Positions 25,551-34,688 are shown, counted from the stretch's first letter. The stretch is DNA of 64,000 nt from Rhodoplanes azumiensis (GCF_042682915.1 NZ_JBHUIW010000024.1:1-64000), one strand, 5' to 3'. Notes: generated by a model not told the origin, from the letters alone. Numbers and translations are program-made.

Positions 25551-26693
25551 TCACATCCCGATCGTCGCGAAGAAGACGGCGAACAAGCCGTCGAGCCCGA
25601 TCATCAGGAAGATCGACTTCACCACCGAGGCGGTGGTGTGCAGGCCGAGCGACTCGGTCGAGCCCTTCACCTGCAGGCCCTCGACGCTGGCGACGACGCC
25701 GATGACCAACGCCATGAACGGCGCCTTGATCATGCCGACCGCGAAGTCGTCGAGCGAGATGGCATCGTGCAGGCGCGACAGGAACACGTCGGGGCTCATG
25801 CCGCCGTAGAGCCAGCAGACCAGGAAGGCGCCGTAGAGCGCCGCCATCGAGCCGATGAAGCTCAACGCCGGCAGCGCGATCACCAGGGCGGCGACGCGCG
25901 GCAGCACCAGGATCTCCAAAGGGTCGAAGCCCATGGTGCGCAGCGCGTCGGTCTCCTCGCGCATCCGCATGGCGCCGAGCTCGGCCGTGTAGGCGCTGCC
26001 CGAGCGGCCCGCCACCATGATGGCGGTCATCAGCACGCCGATCTCGCGCAACACCAGGATGCCGACCATGTCGACCACATAGGTGTCGACGCCGAAGCGG
26101 CGAAAGTGAAACAGCCCCTGCTGCGCGATGATGCAGCCGATCAGGAAGGTCATCAGCAGGATCACCGGCACGGCGCGCCAGCCGACCCGGTCGAGATGAT
26201 GCACCGTGGAGGTGAGGCGGAACGTCCACGGCATCGCGGCGGTGCGCAGCGCGACGACGGCCAGCTCGCCAAGCATCTGGACGATCAGCAGGAGGTCGCG
26301 GATCAGGCCGACGACCGTCTCGCCGAGCCGGGCCAAGGCCTCGGCGATCGGGTTCGGTCGTCCCCGCGCCGGCGGCGTGCGGTTCGCCGTGCGGACCACG
26401 TCGACCAGGGTGCGATAGCGCGGCGGCAGGTCGACGACGGCCGCCTCGCGGCCGGTCGCGTCGAGGCTGCGCACCAGCCGCTCCAAGAGCCACGCCCCGA
26501 AGGTGTCGAGCCGCTCGATGCCGCCCATGCGGATCTCGACGCAGCGGCTCTCGGCCGGCACGCCACGGGCGCGACGCAGCGCGCTCTCGACCAGGCGCTC
26601 GAGATCGCCGGCCCGGTCCGCCGTCCACGATCCGGCGGCGGCGAGCTCGAGCCGCCCGTCTGTGACGCTGGCATCGAGCAGGCGGTCGCTCAT
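25551..26693 (-). CDS. mlaE: MlaE-type ABC permease with N-terminal STAS-like (MlaB-like) domain
   Basis: A 380-residue fusion. Residues 1-95 are a STAS-like domain (GRLELAAAGSWTADRAGDLE, then VEIRMGGIERLDTFGAWLL), the job done by separate MlaB in E. coli. The permease part (about 110-380) has five to six hydrophobic segments and the family motif region MRMREETDALRTMGFDP. It forms the membrane core of the phospholipid transporter with MlaF and MlaD. The ATG at 26693 (MSDRLLDAS) was chosen. It is first in the operon and divergent from the epimerase gene with 109 bp between starts. mlaC and mlaA are not in view. Confidence 0.9.
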   Translation of the reverse strand: MSDRLLDASVTDGRLELAAAGSWTADRAGDLERLVESALRRARGVPAESRCVEIRMGGIERLDTFGAWLLERLVRSLDATGREAAVVDLPPRYRTLVDVVRTANRTPPARGRPNPIAEALARLGETVVGLIRDLLLIVQMLGELAVVALRTAAMPWTFRLTSTVHHLDRVGWRAVPVILLMTFLIGCIIAQQGLFHFRRFGVDTYVVDMVGILVLREIGVLMTAIMVAGRSGSAYTAELGAMRMREETDALRTMGFDPLEILVLPRVAALVIALPALSFIGSMAALYGAFLVCWLYGGMSPDVFLSRLHDAISLDDFAVGMIKAPFMALVIGVVASVEGLQVKGSTESLGLHTTASVVKSIFLMIGLDGLFAVFFATIGM

Positions 26694-26802
26694 CGTAGGC
26701 TCCGGGGGTGCGATACGGGATCCTCCCGATTCGCCGCCCCTGATACTTGACACCGCAGCGCCGGCCTGTCGAGGTCCGACCGAACCGCATCGGGGCCGTT
26801 TC

Positions 26803-27786
26803 ATGGCATTGAAACTCTCTGCAACATCAGAAACTTGGCCGATTGCCGGGAGGTTCGCGATCAGCCGCGGGGCGAAGACCGAGGCGTGCGTCGTCGTCGC
26901 CTGCGTGTCGGACGGGACACACCTCGGACGCGGCGAATGTGTCCCCTACCCGCGCTACGGCGAGAGCGCCGAGAGCGTGCTGTCGGCGGTCACGGCGATG
27001 GCGCCGGCCCTGAACGCCGGCCTCGATCGGACGGCACTCCGGGCAAAAATGCCGGCGGGAGCCGCCCGCAACGCGATCGACTGCGCCCTGATCGACCTCG
27101 ACGCGAAGCGCGCCGGCGTGCCGGCCCATGTGCTGCTCGGCTTGCCGGGGCCGCAGCCGCTCCTCACCGCCTACACGATCTCGCTCGGCACGCCCGACGC
27201 GATGGCCGCCGCGGCGGCGGCCGCGGCGCACCGTCCGCTCCTCAAGGTGAAGCTCGGCGGCGCGGACGATCCGGCCCGCATCGCCGCGGTGCGGGCCGCG
27301 GCGCCGGCCGCGACCCTGATCGTCGACGCCAACGAAGGGTGGACGCCGGCCGATCTCGAATCGAACCTCGCCGCCTGCGCGGCGGCCGGCGTGCAGCTCG
27401 TCGAGCAGCCGCTGCCGGCCGCGGACGACGCGGCGCTCGCCGCCGTGCCGCATGCGGTGCCGATCTGCGCCGACGAGAGCGTGCACGACCGCGGAACGCT
27501 GGCGCAGCTCCGCGACCGCTACGACGCCGTCAACATCAAGCTCGACAAGACCGGCGGCCTCACCGAGGCGCTCGCCGTCGCGGCCGAAGCGCGCGCGCTC
27601 GGCTTCGAGATCATGGTCGGCTGCATGGTGTCGACCTCGCTCGCCATCGCGCCGGCGGTGCTCCTCGCCCAGGGCGCCCGCTTCGTCGACCTCGACGGAC
27701 CGCTCCTGCTTGTGGACGACAGGCCACACGGACTGACCTTCGACGGCAGCATTCTCCATCCCGCTACCGACGTGTTGTGGGGCTGA
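26803..27786 (+). CDS. Dipeptide epimerase, L-Ala-D/L-Glu epimerase-like (enolase superfamily)
   Basis: A 327-residue enzyme of the muconate-lactonizing subgroup. The catalytic pair is K148-V-K150 on one side and K246/K249 of NIKLDKTGG on the other. Metal ligands are D175 (DANEGW), E201 (VEQPLP) and D224 (CADES). The late motif DLDGPLLL is the DxD that holds the dipeptide ammonium group in Ala-Glu epimerases. These enzymes act in recycling of murein peptides, epimerising L-Ala-D-Glu to L-Ala-L-Glu. It starts with ATG at 26803, close to mlaE's divergent start. Specificity towards other dipeptides is possible. Confidence 0.87.
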   Translation: MALKLSATSETWPIAGRFAISRGAKTEACVVVACVSDGTHLGRGECVPYPRYGESAESVLSAVTAMAPALNAGLDRTALRAKMPAGAARNAIDCALIDLDAKRAGVPAHVLLGLPGPQPLLTAYTISLGTPDAMAAAAAAAAHRPLLKVKLGGADDPARIAAVRAAAPAATLIVDANEGWTPADLESNLAACAAAGVQLVEQPLPAADDAALAAVPHAVPICADESVHDRGTLAQLRDRYDAVNIKLDKTGGLTEALAVAAEARALGFEIMVGCMVSTSLAIAPAVLLAQGARFVDLDGPLLLVDDRPHGLTFDGSILHPATDVLWG

Positions 27787-27871
27787 GACTTTCCGGATTG
27801 AGGGAACAATCCTCCGCAGGTACGAATCCTGCAAGGCCGGTCGGGGGACGGCTCTCACGGGGGATTGGAGC

Positions 27872-28423
27872 ATGCGGATCGCAACCTTGTGCCTCGGCGC
27901 GTCGCTCGCCGTCGGAGCAATCGTGCCCGCCGCCGCCGACGTGCTGATCAGGTCCGACACGGGCGGCATGATCGGTGACTACGTGACGCGCTGGCAGCGC
28001 GTCCGTGAGAGCGGTGAGCGAGTCGTGATCGACGGCACCTGCCTGTCCGCCTGCACCATCGTGGTCGGCATGATCCCGCGCGACCGGATCTGCGCGACCC
28101 GCAACGCGGCGCTCGGCTTCCATGCCGCCTGGCTGCCCGACCAGGCCGGTCGCCGAGTGACCAGCCCGGTCGCGACCCGGGCGCTGTGGGGCCTCTATCC
28201 GGGCAGCGTGCGGCGCTGGATCGCGCGGCGCGGCGGCCTCACCCCGACCATGCTGATGATGCGCGGCCGTGATCTCGCCGCCGTGGTGCCGCCCTGCGAA
28301 GGCACCGCTCGGCGCGTGGCGTCGGCGCCGCGGTCGGCCGGCAATGCGCCGCCGCGCAGCTATCGCCGGGCCAGCAGGGCGATCGCGACACCGGCCGTCG
28401 CCGAAGCCGCCATGGCCAGATAG
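27872..28423 (+). CDS. Small exported ClpP-like protein, conserved hypothetical
   Basis: A 183-residue protein with a signal peptide (MRIATLCLGASLAVGAIVPAAA, cleavage near residue 22). The core VVIDGTCLSACTIVVGMIP followed by GFHAAW resembles periplasmic ClpP/crotonase-fold proteins in which the Ser of the SAC motif is the nucleophile. It ends with a WIARRGGLTP..LMMRGRDLAAVVPPC motif that I recall from uncharacterised Rhizobiales relatives. A protease role is inferred only. Its leader (27795-27850) can form two or three small hairpins. The last 64 bp overlap the 3' end of the MFS gene on the other strand, and the final 40 residues are of low complexity, so the natural C-terminus may be an extension acquired by stop loss. 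Confidence 0.65.
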   Translation: MRIATLCLGASLAVGAIVPAAADVLIRSDTGGMIGDYVTRWQRVRESGERVVIDGTCLSACTIVVGMIPRDRICATRNAALGFHAAWLPDQAGRRVTSPVATRALWGLYPGSVRRWIARRGGLTPTMLMMRGRDLAAVVPPCEGTARRVASAPRSAGNAPPRSYRRASRAIATPAVAEAAMAR

Positions 28424-29502
28424 GCGAAGCTGCCGAAAGCCGTCACCAGGAGCCCGGAGGTGCCCATCGTCACGGCGAAGACGACCGAGACGACGCTCGC
28501 ATAGTCGCCCTGGGCGGTGGCGCCGCGGTGCTCCTCGGCGAGGAAGTGCATGGCGCCGAGATGCGCGGCGCCGAACGACAGCGCGTGCAGGCCCTGCAGC
28601 CCCGGCAGCAGCACAGCCGGCGGGTCGAACGCCATCACGGTCCAGCGCAGCACCGCGCCGGCACCGCCGAGCATCAAGAGGTCGACCGGGCGCAGCCGCG
28701 CCGCGACCCGCCCGGAGACGGCGAACAGCACGATCTCGGCCACCACGCCGATCGCCCACAAGCCGCCGATCTCGAGCCCGTCGAGGCCCTTGGCGGCCCA
28801 TTGCAGGCTGGCGAAGCCGTGCAGCACCGCGTGGCTCGCCTGGATGAGGCTCGCCGCCACCACGACGGCGACGAAACGCGGCGAGCGCCACGGGTTCGGC
28901 CGATCCGCCGCCGGGCCGACACCGTCGGGATGCGGCAGGAGCGGCCGCAACAGGCTCGCCGTCACGGCAGCCGCCACCAGGGCGGCGGCGAGCGACCACA
29001 CCACGTTGGGCGGCCCGAGCCGCTCCAGGAGCAAGCCGCCGGCCAGGTTGGCGACGATGAAGCTCGCCGAGCCCCACAGGCGCACCGGGCCATAGGCACG
29101 GCCGCGCTCCGCCAGGCCCCTCAACGCGAAGGTGTCGGCGAAGGGCAGGATCAGCGCCTGGGTCAGCGACGCGACCGCATAGGCGACCAGGATCGCCGAG
29201 AAGCCGCGGGACTGCTCGAGCAGCACGAAGGAGGCGACCGTCACCCAGCAGGCGGCGATCAGCGGCCCCTTCAGCCAGCCATGCCGGTCGGCCAGCCGGG
29301 TGGTGAGCGGCACCACCACGGGCCGGGTCGCCATGGCGAGCGCCAGGACGAGGCCGATCTCGCGGGCATCGAGCCCGCGATCGGCGAGCCACACCGGGAG
29401 GAACGGGAGCTGGATGCCGGCGAAGACGAAATAGGCGGCATAGAAGGCGCCCATGCGCCGGGCGAATCCGTCGTCCGGCAAAGTCCTGTTAAGTAAAGGC
29501 AT
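28360..29502 (-). CDS. MFS transporter, HcaT/3-phenylpropionate-type (MFS_1-like)
   Basis: A 380-residue polytopic protein with eleven to twelve predicted membrane helices. The start MPLLNRTLPDDGFARRMGAFYAAYFVFAGI and the loop LADRGLDAREIGLVLALAM are typical of the HcaT-like branch, as is VRLWGSASFIVANLAGG in helix 4-5. E. coli HcaT is a putative 3-phenylpropionate permease; the substrate here is not known and no aromatic catabolic genes are next to it. The ATG at 29502 is used. It is divergent from the 975-residue repeat protein. Confidence 0.85.
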   Translation of the reverse strand: MPLLNRTLPDDGFARRMGAFYAAYFVFAGIQLPFLPVWLADRGLDAREIGLVLALAMATRPVVVPLTTRLADRHGWLKGPLIAACWVTVASFVLLEQSRGFSAILVAYAVASLTQALILPFADTFALRGLAERGRAYGPVRLWGSASFIVANLAGGLLLERLGPPNVVWSLAAALVAAAVTASLLRPLLPHPDGVGPAADRPNPWRSPRFVAVVVAASLIQASHAVLHGFASLQWAAKGLDGLEIGGLWAIGVVAEIVLFAVSGRVAARLRPVDLLMLGGAGAVLRWTVMAFDPPAVLLPGLQGLHALSFGAAHLGAMHFLAEEHRGATAQGDYASVVSVVFAVTMGTSGLLVTAFGSFAYLAMAASATAGVAIALLARR

Positions 29503-29721
29503 CTCGCGGATTGCGCTCCGGTGGCGAGTCGGGCAGAGCTTTAGATCGCGGTCGCCGACGTGAAAACCGGTTTCGCATCCGGCTCCGCGCAACGCTCCGC
29601 CCCGGGACTCGACGCCCGCGGGCGATGTCGGTTCTTGCCGGTCCGTTCCTTGCCGGTCCGCCCCGTCAAGGGCCGGCATCGGCCTCGCCGGTTCGACGAG
29701 TTCCGATCGCACCGGGTGACC

Positions 29722-32649
29722 ATGTCCGACGCGCTCTCCGCCTACCCACCGAACCCGGATCCCGATCCGGCCGAGCCGCCGTCGCCGGACGAGATCGAGT
29801 ATTCGGCGATCGCGGCGGCGCTGGCGGAGACGCGGCGTGGCCGCTGGTTCCTGGAGGAGCACGCGCGCCGGACCCGGCTGGAGGAGATGGATCTCCTCGC
29901 CCTCATCCTCGGCCGCATCGAGGTCGCGGTCGCCGACTTCCGCGACGAGACGGTCGCCAAGCTCGCCGAGCCCGTCGTGCCGCCGGCGCTCCTCGACGCC
30001 CTGCCGCAGGCGCTCGGCCGCATCGAGGAGCGGCTCGCCGCCCTGCCCGTCCCGCCGGCCGACCGCACCGACGAGGTGCTGGGCGCCCTCGAGCGCGTGC
30101 AGGAGGCGGTGGCGGCGCGCCCCGAGCCGGCCCCGACCGTCGACCCCGAGGCCGTTGCGGCGGCGCTCGCCCGCATCGAGGCGGCGATCGCCGAGCAGAA
30201 GTTCCCCGAGCCGGAGATCCGCGCCGAGGATCTGTTTCCGCTGCCGCGCATCGAGGCGGCGCTGGGCGATCTGCACGCCACGCTCGCCGCGCAAAAGAGT
30301 CCCGAGCCCGAGGTGCGGGCCGAAGACCTCGCCCCGCTCGGGCGGATCGAGGCGGCGTTGGCGGAGCTGCGGGCCGCGGTCGCCGCGCAAAAGAGTCCCG
30401 AGCCCGAGGTTCGCGCCGAAGACCTCGCCCCGCTCGGGCGGATCGAGGCGGCGTTGGCGGAGCTGCGAGCCGCGGTCGCCGCGCGGACGATTCCCGAACC
30501 CGAGGTTCGCGCCGAAGACCTCGCCCCGCTCGGGCGGATCGAGGCGGCGTTGGCGGAGCTGCGAGCCGCGGTCGCCGCGCGGACGATTCCCGAACCCGAG
30601 GTTCGCGCCGAAGACCTCGCCCCGCTCGGGCGGATCGAGGCGGCGTTGGCGGAGCTGCGGGCCGCGGTCGCCGCGATCGCCGCACAGACCATTCCGGAAC
30701 CCGAGGTCCGGGTCGCGGACCTCGCCCCGCTGGCGCGGATCGAGTCCGCGCTCGACGACCTGCAGGCGTTCCTCACCGCCCCGCGGGCCGAGGAACCGCC
30801 CGCTCACCCCGCCGACACCGCGCCGCTCGCCCGGATCGAGGCGACGCTCGTCGCCTTGCACGGCGCCGTTCAGACGGCGCTCGCCGAGCCACGCCCGGCA
30901 CCGCCGCTGCCGGCGGTGAGCCCCGAGGATCTCGCGCCGCTCGCCCGGATCGAGGCGGCGGTCGCCGAGCTGCAGTCCGCGGTCGCCGGCCGGAAGGCGA
31001 CCGAACGGACGATCGGGCCCGACGATCTCGCGCCGCTCAGGCGAATCGAGACGACGGTCGAGGCCCTGCACGCCGCGGTGCCGCCGACCGGCTGGACCGA
31101 CGACCTCGTCACGGCGCTAGGGCGGATCGAGAAGGCGCTCTCCGAGGAGCGCGCCCCGCCGGCCCTCACTGGAATTCTTGAGGATCTGGTCGCCGCGCTC
31201 ACCCGCATCGAGGCCGTGGTGATGCGCGAGCCGGACGCCGAGGGCGCCGCCGCGCGGGTGCGCAAGGAGGTGTTCGCCGCCGTCGACCGCATGGAGAGCC
31301 TGGTCGAGGCGACACTCGGCCCACTCCGCAAGTCGCCGGTCGTCTCGGAGATCCGTGCCGAGCTCGTCTCGCTCGCCGGTGCCGTCGCGAGCGTCGGCAC
31401 CACGGTCGCGGCGCTCTCCAGCGAGCCCGGCCGCGCCGCCGCGCAGACCGAGGCGATGGCGGCCCTGCTGCGCGAGCAGAACGAGTGGCTGCGCCGGCTG
31501 GTGGACATGGTCGGGCGGCTGCCGTCCGCGCCCGCCGTGCCGGAGACGCCGCCTCCGCCGGCCTGGTCGGAGGCCGCCGCCCCGGCGCCGCCGGATGCGG
31601 TGACGTCGCCGGAGGCGATCGTCGCTGCCCCGACCTCCCCGCCTGCGGACTTCGACCGTCTGGCTGCGACCGCATCGGCCGAGGTCGCCGCCGAGATCGC
31701 CACCGAGATCGCGACAAAGATCGAGACGGACGCCGCGCTGCCCGACACCACGCTCATGGGCGCCGAGATCACGGCTGCCGAGATCGATCACGCCGCGGCC
31801 GCCGAGGCAGCGACGGCGCCGGCGGACGAGACGGCCGCGGCGCTGGTGATCGTGCAGCCGCTCGCCGACGTGGTGGTGGTCGAGATCGCCGCACCGGACG
31901 TCGACACGGCAGGGCCCGAAGCCGTCTCGCCGGAGCCGGAGGCCCACCCCGCCGAGCCGAAGACGCCGGCAGCGTCGGTCACGGCCGCGGTGCCCCTCGT
32001 CGCCGACGTGGTGCCCGAGGTCGGCCCGATCCCGGTGATCGACTTCGATTTCGCCGCGGCGCCGGCCGTCGTGACCGGGCCCGCCGAGGAACCTGCCGCA
32101 TCGCCGGAGGGCGAGCCGGCCGTGCCCCCCGTGAGGGCCGCCGACGGCCCCCCCGATGCGGCGCCCGGACACGAGGCGCGGAGCGCACCCGGTCCCGCGC
32201 CCACGCCGGAGCGCGAGCCCGAGAACGCGCCGGCGCCCGAACTCCTCGACGCACCGCGCGGCACCATCACGACCGGAATCACGCCGTTCCACGTTCCGTC
32301 CTGGCTGGTCGGCGACGACGCCGCGGCGGCCGCCGCGGCGGGTGGGATCATGCGCCCCGCGGTCGCCCTGGAGCCGGAGCCGCTCCCCGCCCGCACCGGC
32401 CCCGACCCGGTGAGCGCTTATCGATTCTCGATCGGCGATGTGGCCGCCGCCGGGGCTCGCACCGCGGCCCTGCCCCCGGCCCTCAACCTGCTCGCCCGCA
32501 TCAAGGAGGCGCAGGCGGCCGACGAGGCGGAGGCGGCGAGAACGGCCGCGGCCCCGGAGCCGCCGCCGCCCGTACATACCGTGCCGATCGATCCCTTGGC
32601 GCCGTTGAAGACGCTGACCGAGGAAGAGAAGATCGCGCTGTTCAGCTGA
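29722..32649 (+). CDS. 975-residue acidic repeat protein with conserved Rhizobiales N- and C-termini
   Basis: No signal peptide or membrane span, so probably cytoplasmic. Residues 25-75 (IEYSAIAAALAETRRGRWFL, EEHARRTR) form a helix segment that I recall from several uncharacterised Rhizobiales proteins, and the last residues LTEEEKIALFS are another recurrent tail. Between them lie amphipathic repeats with core LAPLGRIEAALAELRAAV: four near-identical 32-residue units at 190-317, and diverged ones before and after (to about 430). Residues 600-900 are Ala/Pro/Glu-rich and presumably disordered. The 32-residue units look like two helices each and may make a solenoid or coiled coil. Function is unknown. 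ATG 29722 is chosen; the 54 upstream in-frame residues are arginine-rich. Confidence 0.75.
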   Translation: MSDALSAYPPNPDPDPAEPPSPDEIEYSAIAAALAETRRGRWFLEEHARRTRLEEMDLLALILGRIEVAVADFRDETVAKLAEPVVPPALLDALPQALGRIEERLAALPVPPADRTDEVLGALERVQEAVAARPEPAPTVDPEAVAAALARIEAAIAEQKFPEPEIRAEDLFPLPRIEAALGDLHATLAAQKSPEPEVRAEDLAPLGRIEAALAELRAAVAAQKSPEPEVRAEDLAPLGRIEAALAELRAAVAARTIPEPEVRAEDLAPLGRIEAALAELRAAVAARTIPEPEVRAEDLAPLGRIEAALAELRAAVAAIAAQTIPEPEVRVADLAPLARIESALDDLQAFLTAPRAEEPPAHPADTAPLARIEATLVALHGAVQTALAEPRPAPPLPAVSPEDLAPLARIEAAVAELQSAVAGRKATERTIGPDDLAPLRRIETTVEALHAAVPPTGWTDDLVTALGRIEKALSEERAPPALTGILEDLVAALTRIEAVVMREPDAEGAAARVRKEVFAAVDRMESLVEATLGPLRKSPVVSEIRAELVSLAGAVASVGTTVAALSSEPGRAAAQTEAMAALLREQNEWLRRLVDMVGRLPSAPAVPETPPPPAWSEAAAPAPPDAVTSPEAIVAAPTSPPADFDRLAATASAEVAAEIATEIATKIETDAALPDTTLMGAEITAAEIDHAAAAEAATAPADETAAALVIVQPLADVVVVEIAAPDVDTAGPEAVSPEPEAHPAEPKTPAASVTAAVPLVADVVPEVGPIPVIDFDFAAAPAVVTGPAEEPAASPEGEPAVPPVRAADGPPDAAPGHEARSAPGPAPTPEREPENAPAPELLDAPRGTITTGITPFHVPSWLVGDDAAAAAAAGGIMRPAVALEPEPLPARTGPDPVSAYRFSIGDVAAAGARTAALPPALNLLARIKEAQAADEAEAARTAAAPEPPPPVHTVPIDPLAPLKTLTEEEKIALFS
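30289..30672. repeat. 96-bp tandem repeat, four nearly identical units
   Basis: Units begin at 30289, 30385, 30481 and 30577, exactly 96 bp apart, and a degenerate fifth begins at 30673. Units 1-2 share GCGCAAAAGAGTCCCGAG and units 3-4 share GCGCGGACGATTCCCGAA, so the array seems to have grown by duplication in pairs. Silent sites are conserved too, which means recent expansion. Confidence 0.95.
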
Positions 32650-32681
32650 GCCGTGTTCACAGCCACGGCCTGATCATCTCG

Positions 32682-32787
32682 GTCATTCCGGGGCGCGGCA
32701 AAGCCGCGAACCCGGAATCCAGCCCGGGTCACGGAGCTCGCCACTGGATTCCGGGTTCGCGGGCTGACGCCCGCGCCCCGGAATGAC
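32682..32787. repeat. Intergenic palindromic element, family B, best copy
   Basis: 106 bp with perfect 17-bp terminal inverted repeats (GTCATTCCGGGGCGCGG at 32682-32698 and its complement at 32771-32787) and perfect 15-bp inner arms (32708-32722 and 32744-32758, core CCCGGAATCCAG). The whole unit folds into a nested cruciform. It sits 33 bp after the repeat-protein gene, between convergent genes. Confidence 0.92.
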
Positions 32788-32817
32788 GACCGCAACAATT
32801 CTATCTGGACTGGCCTC

Positions 32818-33813
32818 TCAGCCGATCAGCCTGCAGAACATCTCGGCGTCGACATTGCCGCCCGACAGCACGACCACGACGACCTTGCCGCGCGCATCGA
32901 CGCGGCCGGCGAGCAGTGCCGCGAGCCCGACGGCCCCGCCCGGCTCGACGACGAGCTTCAGCTCGTGGAAGGCGAGCGCCACGGCGCGCCCGACCTCGGC
33001 GTCGCTCGCCGTGACGCCACGGACCCCCAGGCCGAGATTGAGCGGGAACGTCACGGCGCCGGGTGTCGGCATCAGGAGCGCGTCGCAGATCGAGCCGCTG
33101 GTTCTCTCGTTGCGCTCGCGCTTGCCGCTCACCAGTGAGCGGGCGTAGTCGTCGAAGCCCTCCGGCTCTGCCGTGACGATCTGCGCCTGCGGCGCCTTCG
33201 CCTTGACGGCGATCGCCGTGCCGGCCGTGAGCCCGCCGCCCGAGGCGTTGACGAGCACCATGTCGGGCGAAAGCCCCAGCGCCTCGAGATCGATCATGAT
33301 CTCGCGGCCGACCGTGCCCTGCCCGGCGATCACCAGCGGATGATCGTAGGGCGGCACCACGAAGGCGCCGCGCTCGCCCGCGATCCGTCGCGCGATCGCC
33401 TCGCGATCCTCCTTGTCACGATCGTAGAGCACCACCTCGGCGCCGTAGCCGGCGGTGCGCACCTGCTTGCTCTTCGGCGAGTCGGCCGGCATCACGATCG
33501 TCGCCGGCATGCCGAGGAGCTGGGCCGCCGCGGCGACGCCCTGCGCATGGTTGCCGGACGAGAAGGCGACGACGCCGGCGGCGCGGCGCTCCGGCGGGAT
33601 CGACGCGCAGGTGTTGTAGGCGCCGCGGAACTTGAACGAGCCGGTGCGCTGCAGCGTCTCCGGCTTGAGGAAGACTTTTGCGCCGGTGAGGCGGTCGAGC
33701 ACCGGGCTGGCGACCAGCGGCGTGCGCACCGCGACGCCCTCGATCCGGGCGGCGGCGGCGGCGATGTCGGCGATGGTGGGCGGAGCGAAGGACGAGGCGG
33801 GGTCGGTTGTCAT
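32818..33813 (-). CDS. Threonine/serine dehydratase-like PLP enzyme (fold type II)
   Basis: A 331-residue enzyme. The PLP lysine is K61 in GSFKFRGA; SSGNHAQG binds the carboxylate and NASGGGLTAG the phosphate. It ends after the catalytic domain with VVVVLSGGNVDAEMF and lacks the ACT-like regulatory domain of biosynthetic IlvA, so a catabolic threonine/serine dehydratase or serine racemase-type activity is most likely. ATG 33813 (MTTDPASS) is the start. It lies downstream of pmtA on the same strand with a 185-bp gap. Confidence 0.85.
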   Translation of the reverse strand: MTTDPASSFAPPTIADIAAAAARIEGVAVRTPLVASPVLDRLTGAKVFLKPETLQRTGSFKFRGAYNTCASIPPERRAAGVVAFSSGNHAQGVAAAAQLLGMPATIVMPADSPKSKQVRTAGYGAEVVLYDRDKEDREAIARRIAGERGAFVVPPYDHPLVIAGQGTVGREIMIDLEALGLSPDMVLVNASGGGLTAGTAIAVKAKAPQAQIVTAEPEGFDDYARSLVSGKRERNERTSGSICDALLMPTPGAVTFPLNLGLGVRGVTASDAEVGRAVALAFHELKLVVEPGGAVGLAALLAGRVDARGKVVVVVLSGGNVDAEMFCRLIG

Positions 33814-33998
33814 GGCGCGCGACCCTAGCCCGCACCGCCCGGAGCGACAAGATGTGCGCCGGATGTCCCCGGCATGCCGGAAAACAGCCTCGGCACCGGC
33901 CTCCACTGATCCCCACGCAAGCGGGGATCCGGACGGCTCGGCCATGTCGCCCCTGGATCACGCGGCTTCGCGCGGACCAGCGGATCCTGGCGCAGTCG

Positions 33999-34688
33999 CT
34001 AGGCCGCCGCGCGCTGGGCCGCGTCGGGGAGACGGCGGAAACGCACCAGCGTGTAGACGCCGAGCGGCTTGATCGGCCGGCGCTCGATCAGCGCGACGGC
34101 GCCGTGCCGCTCCGCCCAGGCGGCGAGCCGCGCGAACGGAAACTCCGGCCGCAGCCCCATCTTGCGCGCCGGCCGCGCGACCAGACGCTCCAGCACGGCG
34201 GTGAGCCCCTTCTCCGAATAGAGATGGTTGACGAGAATGATCTCGCCGCCGGGCCGCACCACCCGGGCGCACTCGTCGAGCACGCGCTCGGGATCCTCGA
34301 CCAGCGTGATCACGAACTGCGCGACGACGCAGTCGAACGAGCCGGCCCCGAAGGCGAGGTCGGTCGCGTCCATCACCATCACCGACTCGACATGCGGGAA
34401 CTGCCCGGTGGCGAGTCGCGCCTTCGCCTTCGCGACCATCGGGGCCGACATGTCGATGCCGACCACCCGGGTCGCGTGATCGTAGTCCGAGAACGAGAGC
34501 CCCGTCCCCACCCCGACCTCGAGGATGCGGCCGCCGACCTGCCGGGCGGCTTCCGCGGCGGCACGCCGTCCGCTCTCGAAGATCGGCCCGCACACCATAT
34601 CGTAGAGCGGCGCCCAGCGGGCATAGGCCTTCTCCATGACGTGACGTTCGGGATCCGCGATGGTGTCTGGATGGGGCGACAAGGCCAT
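33999..34688 (-). CDS. pmtA: Phosphatidylethanolamine N-methyltransferase PmtA-like
   Basis: A 229-residue class I SAM methyltransferase. The start MALSPHPDTIADPERHVMEK leads into YARWAPLYD, the SAM motif ILEVGVGTG (55-63), GIDMSAPM, and VNHLYSEKGL, with the basic C-terminus RPEFPF..IERRPI typical of rhizobial PmtA. The enzyme methylates phosphatidylethanolamine three times to make phosphatidylcholine at the inner membrane. A metallophosphoesterase gene lies upstream on the same strand and a ceramide glucosyltransferase-like gene beyond, so the neighbourhood is concerned with membrane lipids. The start ATG 34688 was taken because the family begins there. Confidence 0.82.
   Translation of the reverse strand: MALSPHPDTIADPERHVMEKAYARWAPLYDMVCGPIFESGRRAAAEAARQVGGRILEVGVGTGLSFSDYDHATRVVGIDMSAPMVAKAKARLATGQFPHVESVMVMDATDLAFGAGSFDCVVAQFVITLVEDPERVLDECARVVRPGGEIILVNHLYSEKGLTAVLERLVARPARKMGLRPEFPFARLAAWAERHGAVALIERRPIKPLGVYTLVRFRRLPDAAQRAAA

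Noticed and set aside
27795..27840. Two hairpins, GGATTG-AGGGAA-CAATCC and GCAGG-TACGAAT-CCTGC, resembling the 3' half of a tRNA
   Set aside because: The T-loop has A in place of the conserved second T, the variable region is too short and no matching 5' acceptor strand is found upstream. Treated as a structured leader instead.
30289..30672. Regular 96-bp array as a possible CRISPR or satellite
   Set aside because: It is in frame within a coding gene, has no spacers and encodes repeat protein modules.
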